Source of the DNA: an uncultured Lachnospiraceae bacterium
GTDB lineage: Bacteria > Bacillota > Clostridia > Lachnospirales > Lachnospiraceae
Assembly (NCBI GenBank): GCA_910578715.1
Contig: CAJTRL010000016.1
Coordinates: forward strand, 1 to 64,000
Direction: 5' to 3'
DNA length: 64,000 nt
Shown here: positions 17,671 to 26,189 of the stretch, piece after piece
How the letters are laid out: every line of letters starts with the position of its first letter
Numbering within the stretch: position 1 is the stretch's first letter
Notes under the pieces: model-generated
What the model was told of the DNA's origin: nothing
Databases searched by the model: none
Seen by the model: only the letters and a program-made list of their open reading frames with translations
Position numbers and translations under genes: made by a program

Positions 17671-19368
17671 ATGGATGCGGAGAAAAAGTCAGAGATGAAT
17701 GCGGGAAAAAAGGCAGAGATGAATGTAGGAATAAAAAGCAGACAGGATGCGGAAAAACTGATGCTGATGATGCTGAATCCCCTCAGGCAGTTTTACAGCA
17801 GACACAGGGCGTTCGTAAAGGTGGGGGAGACCAGCGCACATTTTCCCGACAAAAGCGCATGGATAGAAGGTTTTTCGAGACCGCTCTGGGCGCTTGTGCC
17901 CTTTTGGGCGGGCGGGGGCGGAGATACCGGATTTGAGGAAATTTACCGGGAAGGGCTTGTGGCGGGAACAAATCCGGAATCCGACGAGTATTGGGGGAAA
18001 TGCACGGATTACGACCAGCGTTTTGTGGAAATGGCGGCGGTTGGCTATGCGATGCTGTTTGCACCCGGACAAATATGGGAGCCATTGTCGGAAGAAGAGA
18101 AAGCAAGGGCGGCCGACTGGCTGAATGAAATTAACAGAAACAGATGCTGGGACTGCAACTGGCGTTTTTTCCAGGTTATTGTGAATATTGCCCTGAAAAA
18201 ACGAAAGATGCCATACAGCCGGAAGATATTACAGGAAAGCCTTGATTTTATCGAGGAATGTTATACGGGCGGCGGTTGGTACCGCGACGGAGTGGACGGA
18301 CAGACGGATTACTATATTCCTTTTGCAATGCATTTTTACGGGCTGATTTATGCGGCCGTCATGAAAGAGGAGGACGCAGAAAGGTGTGAGGCATATATAG
18401 AGCGGGCTCTGCAGTTCGGAAAGGATTTTGTATACTGGTTTTCGGAGGATGGAAGCGCATTGCCTTACGGACGTTCTCTTACTTACCGGTTTGCACAGTC
18501 GGCGTTTTATTCCGCCTGTGTAATGGCGCATATTGAACCGCTCCCGATGCCCGTTATGAAGGGAATTATTGTAAGAAACCTGGAATATTGGATGAAACAG
18601 CCTGTTTTTGACAATGCGGGCATCCTGACAATAGGATATTGCTACGCCAATCTGCAGATGTCGGAAAGTTATAATTCGCCGCAGTCTCCCTATTGGGCAA
18701 TGAAAACATTTGCCATTCTTGCTTTGGATGAAAACGAGCCGTTTTGGAACTGTGAGGCGGCTCCGCTGCCGGTTCTTCAGAAACAGAAACTCCTGAAAGG
18801 AGCGGGCATGCTCATACAGCGCCGGAAGAATGGAAATGTCGTAGCGTTTCCAGGCGGAAATACTCATCCGCATGAGCATGGGCATATGGAAGAAAAGTAC
18901 GGAAAATTTGCTTATTCTACGAAATACGGATTCAGCATTATGCGTTCCGGCCAAAATCTGGCGGAGGCGGCGCCGGACAGCGTATGTTCTTTCCGGGTAC
19001 ATGGACATATTTTTGTGAGGGGACAGGCGGAGAACATTCAGGTATATGAAGACATGGTCGTTTCGGACTGGTCGCCGGTTGAAGGTATCAGAGTGCATTC
19101 CGAAATCATACCGACACAGAACGGCCATCTCAGAAGACATCTTGTGGAAAGCGAAGCCGCGTGCGAAGCGTATGATGCCGGGTTTGCCGTGCCGATGGAG
19201 GAGGCAGACGGGTGCAGCGTTCATATCTTATGCGGGAAAGGGAGGGTTGAGATGATGAAACCGGACCCCAATACGAATCTTATCCATTCCAAAACGCTGA
19301 TACCGACAGCGGTATATTGTATTGAAATCGGAAAGTCGGTGCTGGAAACAGAAATCAGATATGAATAG
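17671..19368 (+). CDS. DUF2264 family protein
   Basis: A 565-residue protein without signal peptide. Residues 1-30 are Lys/Glu/Met/Gly-rich with a short repeat (EKKSEMNAG, GKKAEMNVG). The rest matches DUF2264: FSRPLWALVPFWAGGG, RNRCWDCNWRFFQVI, EECYTGGGWYRDGVDGQTDYYIPFAMHFYGLIYA, then SLTYRFAQSAFY. The fold is probably an alpha/alpha barrel like GH88. DUF2264 is frequently encoded in uronate-glycan loci and is suspected to be a hydrolase or lyase; the reaction is not established. It lies 44 nt after GH88. Confidence 0.8.
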   Translation: MDAEKKSEMNAGKKAEMNVGIKSRQDAEKLMLMMLNPLRQFYSRHRAFVKVGETSAHFPDKSAWIEGFSRPLWALVPFWAGGGGDTGFEEIYREGLVAGTNPESDEYWGKCTDYDQRFVEMAAVGYAMLFAPGQIWEPLSEEEKARAADWLNEINRNRCWDCNWRFFQVIVNIALKKRKMPYSRKILQESLDFIEECYTGGGWYRDGVDGQTDYYIPFAMHFYGLIYAAVMKEEDAERCEAYIERALQFGKDFVYWFSEDGSALPYGRSLTYRFAQSAFYSACVMAHIEPLPMPVMKGIIVRNLEYWMKQPVFDNAGILTIGYCYANLQMSESYNSPQSPYWAMKTFAILALDENEPFWNCEAAPLPVLQKQKLLKGAGMLIQRRKNGNVVAFPGGNTHPHEHGHMEEKYGKFAYSTKYGFSIMRSGQNLAEAAPDSVCSFRVHGHIFVRGQAENIQVYEDMVVSDWSPVEGIRVHSEIIPTQNGHLRRHLVESEAACEAYDAGFAVPMEEADGCSVHILCGKGRVEMMKPDPNTNLIHSKTLIPTAVYCIEIGKSVLETEIRYE

Positions 19369-19380
19369 CGAAACCTGTCG

Positions 19381-19409
19381 TTGTCTGGAAAAAAAAATTG
19401 TGTTATGAT
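19381..19409 (+). promoter_or_regulatory. Promoter of the LacI regulator gene
   Basis: TTGTCT (19381-19386), a 17-nt spacer containing a run of A, and TATGAT (19404-19409). No AAAAACGTTTTT operator is present here, so the regulator is probably not autoregulated by that site. Confidence 0.5.
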
Positions 19410-19441
19410 AATCGTAAAACAGATAACAGGGAGAAAATAAG

Positions 19442-20443
19442 GTGGCATTGCGGAAGGTAACCATAAAAGATGTGGCAAGGGAAGCGGGCGTTTCCATCTC
19501 TACGGTATCCAATGCGCTGAATGGGATAGATGTGCTCCGCCCCGATACAAAACAGCATATTTTGAAAGTGGCCGAAAAGCTGCACTATGTACCGAATCTG
19601 AACGGCAAAAATCTGAAATCTCAGGCTACAAAAGTAATCGGTCTGTTCATTACGTCCATTAAAGGACCTTATTATGGAGAACTGACGGATTCTATTTATC
19701 AGTGCTGTAAGAAATATGGTTACGAACTTAACATTTTTATTGCGGAGAACGCTAACAGCGTTATGGTCAATATTTTAGGAAAACAGATTGACGGGGCAAT
19801 TATTCTCAATGAGCATGTCGGAAAAAGGGAAGAAGAATTTTTGTCGGAAAATGAATTTCCCATTGTGTTCATTGACAGGGAGAAACAGGGGACCTGTATA
19901 TCCAGCGTTATTTTCGATTCCTATCATGAAGGAGAACTGGCGGCAAAATATTTATTGGAGCTGGGACACACCACCTTTGGCTATATACAGGGCGTAAAAC
20001 ATAATTTTGACAATATCGAAAGATTAAAAGGATTCCGGGCGATTCTGAAAAGAGCGGGCTTTTCACTGAAGGAAGACTATATATTGCCGGGAGAGTTTGA
20101 GAGGGACATTGCATACCGTTCCGTAAAGGAATTTCTGGAACTTGGTAAAACACTGCCGGAAGCAATTTTTGCGGCCAACGACGTCAGCGCGATTGGAACG
20201 GTAGAAGCGCTGACAGAAGAAGGAATCGAAGTTCCCGGACAGGTCAGTGTGATTGGCTGTGATGATATCGAAACCGCGCGGCTGGTAAAGCCCTCCATTA
20301 CGACAATCAGAACATCTTTTGAAAAACAGGGAACGCTGGCGGTCAGCCATCTGGTCGGCCTGATTCAGGGGACGGAAAGCGGTATGATAGAGGTGCTCCG
20401 CGGCAGGATTATTCCAAGAGAATCTACCTGTGTCAGAGAATAA
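19442..20443 (+). CDS. LacI family transcriptional regulator of the glycan locus
   Basis: A 333-residue regulator. The HTH (VTIKDVAREAGVSISTVSNALNG) and hinge (VPNLNGKNLKSQATKVIGL) are followed by a periplasmic-binding-like sensor domain (VIGCDDIETARLVKPSITTIRT). It starts with GTG at 19442, set by GGAGAAAATAAG. It almost certainly binds the three palindromes at 8948, 9071 and 20460, repressing the importer operon and GH30 until a breakdown sugar appears. The hinge sequence and central CG operator fit the family. The effector is unknown. Confidence 0.92.
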   Translation: MALRKVTIKDVAREAGVSISTVSNALNGIDVLRPDTKQHILKVAEKLHYVPNLNGKNLKSQATKVIGLFITSIKGPYYGELTDSIYQCCKKYGYELNIFIAENANSVMVNILGKQIDGAIILNEHVGKREEEFLSENEFPIVFIDREKQGTCISSVIFDSYHEGELAAKYLLELGHTTFGYIQGVKHNFDNIERLKGFRAILKRAGFSLKEDYILPGEFERDIAYRSVKEFLELGKTLPEAIFAANDVSAIGTVEALTEEGIEVPGQVSVIGCDDIETARLVKPSITTIRTSFEKQGTLAVSHLVGLIQGTESGMIEVLRGRIIPRESTCVRE

Positions 20444-20459
20444 ATATTTTTTTACCCAT

Positions 20460-20503
20460 AATAAAAACGTTTTTATTGCAAGCGGATAATCAACTTATCC
20501 GCT
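20460..20503 (+). promoter_or_regulatory. LacI-type operator O3 and 5' hairpin before GH30
   Basis: AATAAAAACGTTTTTATT (20460-20477) repeats O1 exactly. Four nt later AGCGGATAA-TCAAC-TTATCCGCT (20481-20503) forms a perfect 9-bp hairpin just ahead of the ribosome site of GH30. The pairing puts GH30 in the same regulon. Confidence 0.8.
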
Positions 20504-20520
20504 GAGAAAGGAGAATGGTT

Positions 20521-21861
20521 ATGAAAATGAAATTATATTTTAATACAACGCAGTATATCCGGGGACGGGCTGAGCATATCAGCCAGGAATTTGCGTCCGT
20601 TACGGACAGGGAGCGGGAAAACGGACTGCTGAATCTGTATCCGGACATAGAATATCAGAAATTTGACGGATTCGGCGGCGCATTGACGGAGTCCGCCGGA
20701 TATGTGTATGAGATGATGGACGAGGAGGACAGAGAAAAAGTACTGCATACTTATTTTGGAAAAGGGGGAATCGCATATAATCGTATACGGATTCCTGTCG
20801 ATAGCTGTGACTTTTCCCTGAACCAGCTTCAGGCGGTAACAGAGGAGGATGAGGAGTTTAAAACATTTTCTCTGGAAAGGTGGAAAAGGTATATCTACCC
20901 GTTCTGGAAGGATATCCGGAAAATAGCGCGGGAGGTTGAAGTGATGGCAACGCCCTGGTCACCGCCGGGATTTATGAAAGAAAACGGGAAGCGGGTACAG
21001 GGCGGCGGACTGAAAAAAGAATACAGGGCGGCTTATGCGGAGTATTTATGCCGGTACATAAAGGAACTTGCGGAAATCGGGATTCCGGTAAAAAGATTGA
21101 GCGTGCAGAACGAACCTAAAGCGGTACAGACCTGGGATTCCTGTATTATGGACGCCGAAGAAGAGAAACTATTCTTGAGAGATTATTTATATCCGGCGAT
21201 GCAGAAGCATGGGCTTACGGATATCGAAATATTTATATGGGACCATAACAAAGAAAGGCTTTATGAGAGAGCCTGCGCCACGATTGATGAGACAACAGGG
21301 CATATGATAAAAGGAATTGCGTTCCACTGGTACAGCGGGGACCATTTTGAACAATTGCGGATGGTAAGGGACAAATATCCGGAGCTTCAGCTGATACTTT
21401 CGGAAGCCTGTATTGAATATAGTAAATATGGGGCGGAAGATGAACTGAACAATGTGAAAAAATATGCACATGAAATCATAGGCAATTTAAACGCCGGAAT
21501 GAATGCCTTTTACGACTGGAATATGCTTCTGGATGAGAACGGCGGTCCGAATCATGCGGGCAATTTCTGCGACGCGCCTTTTTTGTACCATGCCGGGGAG
21601 AAAAGGCTTGAAGAGAGGATGACGCTGTCGGCGATTGCGCATTTTAGCAAATACATAAAAGCGGGGGCAGTTCGGATAGGACATTCCTGTTATACGGATA
21701 AAATAGAGGCAGCAGCGCTGAAAAATCCGGATGGAAGCGTTGTCGTCGTGATGCTCAATCCGACGCAGAAGGATTTGCCCGTTACCTTTCGGGTAAAAGA
21801 TGAATGTATTTCGACGACGGTAAAGGCATGTTCCATTTCGACAGGAGTTATCACACAATAA
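20521..21861 (+). CDS. Glycoside hydrolase family 30
   Basis: A 446-residue enzyme without signal peptide. FDGFGGALTESAGYVYEMM, VMATPWSPPGFMKENG, LSVQNEPKAVQTWDSC with acid/base Glu198, and LILSEACIEY with nucleophile Glu295 are clear GH30 (glucosylceramidase-like) signatures; a short C-terminal beta domain follows. Likely a beta-glucosidase, beta-xylosidase or beta-1,6-glucanase acting on imported oligosaccharides. Start at 20521 has better spacing from AAAGGAG than the ATG at 20515. It has its own operator (O3). Confidence 0.92.
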   Translation: MKMKLYFNTTQYIRGRAEHISQEFASVTDRERENGLLNLYPDIEYQKFDGFGGALTESAGYVYEMMDEEDREKVLHTYFGKGGIAYNRIRIPVDSCDFSLNQLQAVTEEDEEFKTFSLERWKRYIYPFWKDIRKIAREVEVMATPWSPPGFMKENGKRVQGGGLKKEYRAAYAEYLCRYIKELAEIGIPVKRLSVQNEPKAVQTWDSCIMDAEEEKLFLRDYLYPAMQKHGLTDIEIFIWDHNKERLYERACATIDETTGHMIKGIAFHWYSGDHFEQLRMVRDKYPELQLILSEACIEYSKYGAEDELNNVKKYAHEIIGNLNAGMNAFYDWNMLLDENGGPNHAGNFCDAPFLYHAGEKRLEERMTLSAIAHFSKYIKAGAVRIGHSCYTDKIEAAALKNPDGSVVVVMLNPTQKDLPVTFRVKDECISTTVKACSISTGVITQ

Positions 21862-21941
21862 AAAGCCTTTGCGGATGCGGCATTGTCCTGTAAAATGCAA
21901 ATAGACGGATAGTTTTTGCCGAATCGGACAAAATAGCAGGC

Positions 21942-22490
21942 ATGATAAGAGTAAAAGGAATGAAAAGAGAATCTTTCGATTATTATGTGCTGCTGTTTTT
22001 TCTCGTTTCCTGTCTGGGCTGGATATGGGAAGTTGGTATTTACCTGGTGCGGGAAGGAAAGTTTGTAAACCGGGGAATCCTGTCCGGCCCCTGGCTGCCC
22101 ATTTACGGGGCGGGCGCCCTGTTTCTGTATCTGCTGCTCCGCCCCTTTAAAAGACGGCCATTGTCCGTTTTCCTGATATCCATGACGGTCTGCTCGCTGT
22201 TGGAATATTTGACGGGCTTCTTCCTGGAAAGGGCGTGGGGCGTCCGCTGGTGGGATTACAGCGGCATGTTCTTAAATCTGGGCGGCCATGTCTGCCTGGT
22301 GAGCAGTCTGCTGTTTGGGTTCGGCGGCCTTTTTCTCGTTTTTGTCCTGATTCCCGTTTATTCGGGCCTGTATCACAAAATCCCGGAAAAAGGCAGACTG
22401 GCGGCGATTCTGATACTGCTCGGGCTTTTTGTGATGGATGCGGCGCACAGCGCGGATTTTCCCAATATCGGGAGGGGAATAACGTATTGA
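21942..22490 (+). CDS. PF06541-type membrane protein (putative ABC transporter permease)
   Basis: A 182-residue protein with about five membrane helices. YYVLLFFLVSCLGWIWEV near the start and NRGILSGPWLPIYGAGAL are the PF06541 (CmpB-like) signature; GVRWWDYSG follows. These Lachnospiraceae proteins are labelled putative ABC permeases but have no proven function. Start is weakly supported, since no good ribosome site is visible before 21942. Its stop is 5 nt before a 178-bp palindromic element. Confidence 0.8.
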   Translation: MIRVKGMKRESFDYYVLLFFLVSCLGWIWEVGIYLVREGKFVNRGILSGPWLPIYGAGALFLYLLLRPFKRRPLSVFLISMTVCSLLEYLTGFFLERAWGVRWWDYSGMFLNLGGHVCLVSSLLFGFGGLFLVFVLIPVYSGLYHKIPEKGRLAAILILLGLFVMDAAHSADFPNIGRGITY

Positions 22491-22495
22491 AGCGA

Positions 22496-22673
22496 TTTGT
22501 ACCGGCGGCGCCCGGACAGGGCATCGTTCTCTGGCGGAGGCCCTGGAAAGGCGCCGGCACTTAGTGAAAAAGTCGCTTCGCGGCTTTTGAACTTAGTACC
22601 GCTGCGGCCTTTCGTGGAGCGAGAGCGTGCCTCCGAAGAGAACGATGCCCTGTCCGGGAACCTCCGGTACAAA
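22496..22673. repeat. Palindromic element, copy 1
   Basis: The arms TTTGTACCGG...GGACAGGGCATCGTTCTC (from 22496) and the reverse complement ending CCGGTACAAA (22673) pair over about 45 nt with few mismatches. Inside are GCACTTAGTG, a hairpin AAAAGTCGC-TTCG-CGGCTTTT and AACTTAGTACC. The layout and much of the sequence match the element at 59114-59297. No open frame is present. It could also end transcription of the preceding gene. Confidence 0.85.
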
Positions 22674-22720
22674 TATTTTTCTTTATTTTAAAATTATTTT
22701 TTCTGATTCTAAAAAGGTAC

Positions 22721-22751
22721 TTGACGCAGGCCGGAGTTTAGTTTGTATAAT
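22721..22751 (+). promoter_or_regulatory. Promoter of the DUF362 gene
   Basis: TTGACG (22721-22726) and TATAAT (22746-22751) are separated by 19 nt, slightly long. The start codon is 61 nt downstream. Confidence 0.5.
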
Positions 22752-22811
22752 ATGAATAAGTAGTAAAATAAAAACCGCGTCCGATATACGGGCTGGCGGG
22801 AACGGAGGATT

Positions 22812-23678
22812 ATGATGGGAAAATCGAAAGTCTTTTTTACAAAAGAAATCACTCCCGAAGCGGTGTTGAAGCTGTACGATGCGCTGGGAACTGCGCTTCC
22901 GGGGAAGGTAGCTGTGAAGGTGCATTCCGGTGAAGTGGGAAACCAGAACTTTATCAGGCCTTCTTTCTGGCAGCCGATGATTCAGAAAGTAAACGGTACG
23001 ATTGTGGAATGCAATACGGCCTATGAAGGCGCGCGCAATACGACGAAGGCGCACTGGGAGACGATGAAGAAGCACGGATGGACCGAAGCGGCCGACGTGG
23101 ATATCCTGGATGAGGACGGCGAATTGGAGCTGCCCATCGAAAACGGGAAAAAAATCAAGAAAAATTTTGTAGGAAGCCATATGGAAAATTATGATTCCCT
23201 GTTGGTGCTTTCGCATTTTAAGGGACATCCGATGGGCGGTTTTGGCGGCGCGCTGAAAAATATTTCCATCGGACTTGCGTCTTCCCACGGCAAAGCATAT
23301 ATTCACGGCGTCGGCGTTCCGGAAAACTTCTGGTCTTCGGACCATGATTCTTTCCTGGAATCGATGGCGGACGCGGCGCAGTCGATTGTAAATTATTTTC
23401 CGGAGAAAATCGTTTATATCAATGTGATGAAAAATATGTCGGTGGACTGTGACTGCTGTGCCGTGGCGGAAGACCCGAAAATGGCGGATATCGGTATGCT
23501 GGCGTCCCTCGACCCGGTAGCGCTCGACCAGGCCTGCGTCGATTTGGTTTACCAGTCGGATGACCCGGGCAAGAAGCATCTGATTGAGCGGATGGAATCC
23601 CGGAACGGCATCCATACGGTGGAAGCGGCGGCGGAGCTTGGATTTGGAAGCAGAGAGTATGAGCTGGTGGAGATGTAG
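22812..23678 (+). CDS. DUF362 domain protein
   Basis: A 288-residue cytoplasmic protein. KVAVKVHSGEVGNQNFIRP near the start, the long mid-region GHPMGGFGGALKNISIGLASSHGKAYIHG, and DCDCCAVAEDPKMADIG near the end are DUF362 sequence. Many DUF362 proteins carry a ferredoxin-like 4Fe-4S domain; this one lacks it, though the DCDCC cluster may hold a metal. Function unknown. It is a single gene with its own promoter. Confidence 0.85.
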   Translation: MMGKSKVFFTKEITPEAVLKLYDALGTALPGKVAVKVHSGEVGNQNFIRPSFWQPMIQKVNGTIVECNTAYEGARNTTKAHWETMKKHGWTEAADVDILDEDGELELPIENGKKIKKNFVGSHMENYDSLLVLSHFKGHPMGGFGGALKNISIGLASSHGKAYIHGVGVPENFWSSDHDSFLESMADAAQSIVNYFPEKIVYINVMKNMSVDCDCCAVAEDPKMADIGMLASLDPVALDQACVDLVYQSDDPGKKHLIERMESRNGIHTVEAAAELGFGSREYELVEM

Positions 23679-23873
23679 GGGCGGAAGCCCGGCAATTTGC
23701 GGCGGGACATCATACTTGCAGAAAATTTATTATAAAGCAGAGGCGGATAGAGCGTATGAAGCAAAAGTCTGTCTCTGTTTTTTTGCGATAATACTATCCA
23801 CCCGCCCCTCCGCTCCGTTATACATAATAGAAAGCGCTTTCCGGTATATCCGGTTCCGAAAATAGGAGATTTT

Positions 23874-24437
23874 ATGCAGCAGGATTTTCTTCTGATACGA
23901 AAAATGAAAAATGGAGACGAAGCGGCGATGGAGGTTTTCGTGCGGCGGTATTATGCGCGGATATTGCAGTACTGCAGTTATCATTGCGCGGACAGGGCAT
24001 GGGCGGAGGATTTGGCACAGGAGACGTTTGAGCGTTTTTTCAGAAAGCTGGCGGCATATAAACACCAGGGAAAGTCATTGAATTATCTATATACGATTGC
24101 GCGCAATCTCTGTATCGACTGGGAGCGGAAGCGGAGGGATGCGGCTGTGGAAAACCCGGAGGAGTGGGGCTGGACATCGGAAGAATCTGAAAAGCGGGGC
24201 GGGACGCGGGAACACGGGATGCCAGACGAAACATGTCGGATGGAGGAAAAACTGCTCATAGAGGAAGCGCTTGGAAAACTGTCGCCGGAGCAGCGGGAAA
24301 TCGTCATTCTCTATTATTTTCAGGACTTTAGTCTGCGGGAAACTGCCGGAATCCTGGGAATCGGCCTTCCGCTCGTAAAATATCGCATGAAAAAGGCGAA
24401 AGAACGATTGCGGGAACTGCTTGGAGAGGGAGTCTGA
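23874..24437 (+). CDS. ECF-type RNA polymerase sigma factor
   Basis: A 187-residue sigma-70 family factor. Region 2 is MEVFVRRYYARILQYCSYHC, then WAEDLAQETFERFFRK and LYTIARNLCIDWERKRR. Region 4 is LSPEQREIVILYYFQDFSLRETAGILGIGLPLVKYRMKKAKERLRELL. Region 4 is preceded by an acidic linker. First gene of an operon with a membrane protein and an ABC-2 transporter, so it probably directs expression of that transporter. Confidence 0.93.
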   Translation: MQQDFLLIRKMKNGDEAAMEVFVRRYYARILQYCSYHCADRAWAEDLAQETFERFFRKLAAYKHQGKSLNYLYTIARNLCIDWERKRRDAAVENPEEWGWTSEESEKRGGTREHGMPDETCRMEEKLLIEEALGKLSPEQREIVILYYFQDFSLRETAGILGIGLPLVKYRMKKAKERLRELLGEGV

Positions 24438-24503
24438 CAGGGAATTTGGTGGAGAATATGAAAGTGAGTTTGACAAAGAATCTGTCAGAGAGGAGGAATT
24501 GGA

Positions 24504-25256
24504 TTGGAAGGATTTGAAAAGAGGCTCAGGGCGTATGGAAGAGGCATTGTACCTGAACCGGATGAGTCAAAAATAAAAGACACGGTTGTCAGTGCCCGGA
24601 ATGCTTTCTGGGAAAAAAAGCAAAACATGTCATATTGGGATTTCCTTTATGAGCAGACCCGTTATATACGCAAAAGATGGTGGGGGCTGCAGCTGTTTGT
24701 GCTGTTTCTGACGGGAGTGTTTGTTCATGAAGTACAGGATGTACAGCTGGTATCGCGAATGTTTGGCATAACGGCTTCGTTGTTTGTGATTCTGGTCATA
24801 CCGGAGTTGTGGAAGAACCGCAGTTCAAATGCTATGGAAGTGGAAGGAGCGGCTTACTTTTCCATCCGGCAGATTTACAGTGCGAGGCTGCTCGTCTTTG
24901 CGGCGGTTGACGGAGTACTTTTGACATTTTTTACGGCTGGGTTGTCGATGACCGGAAAAGTCATTATTGGGGAGCTGATTATTCAGTTCTTTCTTCCGAT
25001 GACCGTTACCTGCTGTATTTGTTTCAGGAGCCTGTGCAGCCGCTTTGCGGAATCCGAATATGCGGCCTGCTTTTTGTCGCTTCTCTGGACGGCGGTTTGG
25101 ATTCGGATTGTGTTAAGCGATATTTACCCGTCGATATCCGGTCCTGTCTGGGCCGGATGCTGCGGGCTGACTGTTCTGTATTTGACTTATACAGTCAGGA
25201 GAATCTTGCGGGAAAAAGTGTGGTTTTCGAGCGGAGGGCGTCGTGTATGGAGCTGA
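24504..25256 (+). CDS. Membrane protein, likely anti-sigma or transporter partner
   Basis: A 250-residue protein with about six membrane helices after a 55-residue cytoplasmic N-terminus (MEGFEKRLRAYGRGIVPEP; KRWWGLQLF starts the first helix). It starts with TTG after AGGAGG. Its place directly after the sigma gene and the charged N-terminus suggest an anti-sigma role, but no ZAS or RsgI domain is recognisable. It overlaps the ABC ATPase gene by 10 nt. Confidence 0.6.
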   Translation: MEGFEKRLRAYGRGIVPEPDESKIKDTVVSARNAFWEKKQNMSYWDFLYEQTRYIRKRWWGLQLFVLFLTGVFVHEVQDVQLVSRMFGITASLFVILVIPELWKNRSSNAMEVEGAAYFSIRQIYSARLLVFAAVDGVLLTFFTAGLSMTGKVIIGELIIQFFLPMTVTCCICFRSLCSRFAESEYAACFLSLLWTAVWIRIVLSDIYPSISGPVWAGCCGLTVLYLTYTVRRILREKVWFSSGGRRVWS

Positions 25257-26137
25257 AAATAGAAAATTTAACAAAAACATTTCAGGGGGCGGAAGCGGTC
25301 TCCCATATGACATGTACGATGGAAAAAGGAGTATACGGTCTGCTCGGAGCAAATGGAGCGGGGAAAACCACACTGATGCGGATGCTCTGCACGCTGCTTG
25401 AACCGACGGCGGGAAGCATTTGTCTGGATGGAGAGGACATTTTCCGGATGGGGGCGGAATATCGGAAGATACTCGGTTATCTGCCGCAGGATTTCGGCTT
25501 TTATCCCGATTTTACGGTAAGAGACTATCTGCTGTATATTGCGTCTATCAAGGGCGTGCACAGAACCGCAGCGGTCAGAAGAGTAGGGGAATTGATTGAC
25601 CAGGTGGGTCTGTCAAAGGCTCAGAACAAAAAAATGAAAAAACTTTCGGGCGGCATGAAGCGAAGGGCGGGTATCGCCCAGGCAATGCTCAATCATCCGT
25701 CGGTTCTGATATTGGATGAACCGACCGCGGGGCTTGACCCGAACGAAAGAGTCCGTTTCCGAAATCTGCTCAGCGAGCTCGCACAGGACAGACTGGTACT
25801 GCTTTCCACGCATATAGTATCGGATATCGAATCGATTGCGAATGAAATTCTGTTTATGAAGGAGGGCGTACTTCTTCATAGCGGGACACCGGAAGAGATT
25901 ATTGAGGCAATGCCGGAGCGGGTATGGGGATTGACTGTTTCGGTCCGGGAGGCGTCGGCGTATGACAGACGTTATAGGGTGGCAAACCGGAAGACTGTCC
26001 CCGGCGGCATCCGGCTGCGGATTCTGTCAGAAGAAAAGCCGCATCCGGAGGCAGAAGAAGAGACTGCGACGTTGGAGGATGTTTTCCTGTCTTATTCCGA
26101 AGAAGAGGAAAGCGCCTGTGACGAGAGCGGAGAATGA
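25247..26137 (+). CDS. ABC transporter ATP-binding protein
   Basis: A 296-residue ATPase. Walker A GANGAGKTTLMRML, signature LSGGMKRRAGIAQAML, Walker B LILDEPTAGLDPNERVRF and switch His STHIVSDIE are all canonical. The N-terminus MELKIENLTKTFQG shows the true start at 25247, inside the end of the previous gene. The C-terminal 60 residues resemble the extra domain of lantibiotic- or bacitracin-type exporters. It works with the permease encoded next. Confidence 0.93.
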   Translation: MELKIENLTKTFQGAEAVSHMTCTMEKGVYGLLGANGAGKTTLMRMLCTLLEPTAGSICLDGEDIFRMGAEYRKILGYLPQDFGFYPDFTVRDYLLYIASIKGVHRTAAVRRVGELIDQVGLSKAQNKKMKKLSGGMKRRAGIAQAMLNHPSVLILDEPTAGLDPNERVRFRNLLSELAQDRLVLLSTHIVSDIESIANEILFMKEGVLLHSGTPEEIIEAMPERVWGLTVSVREASAYDRRYRVANRKTVPGGIRLRILSEEKPHPEAEEETATLEDVFLSYSEEEESACDESGE

Positions 26138-26189
26138 TAAAAAGCCGTAGTGGGAAAAGTTAAAATTGTTGGCCAGGGAGGCGTTCGGA

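Noticed and set aside
18229..19224. 331-residue minus-strand frame opposite DUF2264
   Set aside because: Composition is that of an antisense shadow; the plus-strand gene is well conserved.
22683..23615. 310-residue minus-strand frame opposite DUF362
   Set aside because: Antisense shadow; DUF362 motifs are on the plus strand.
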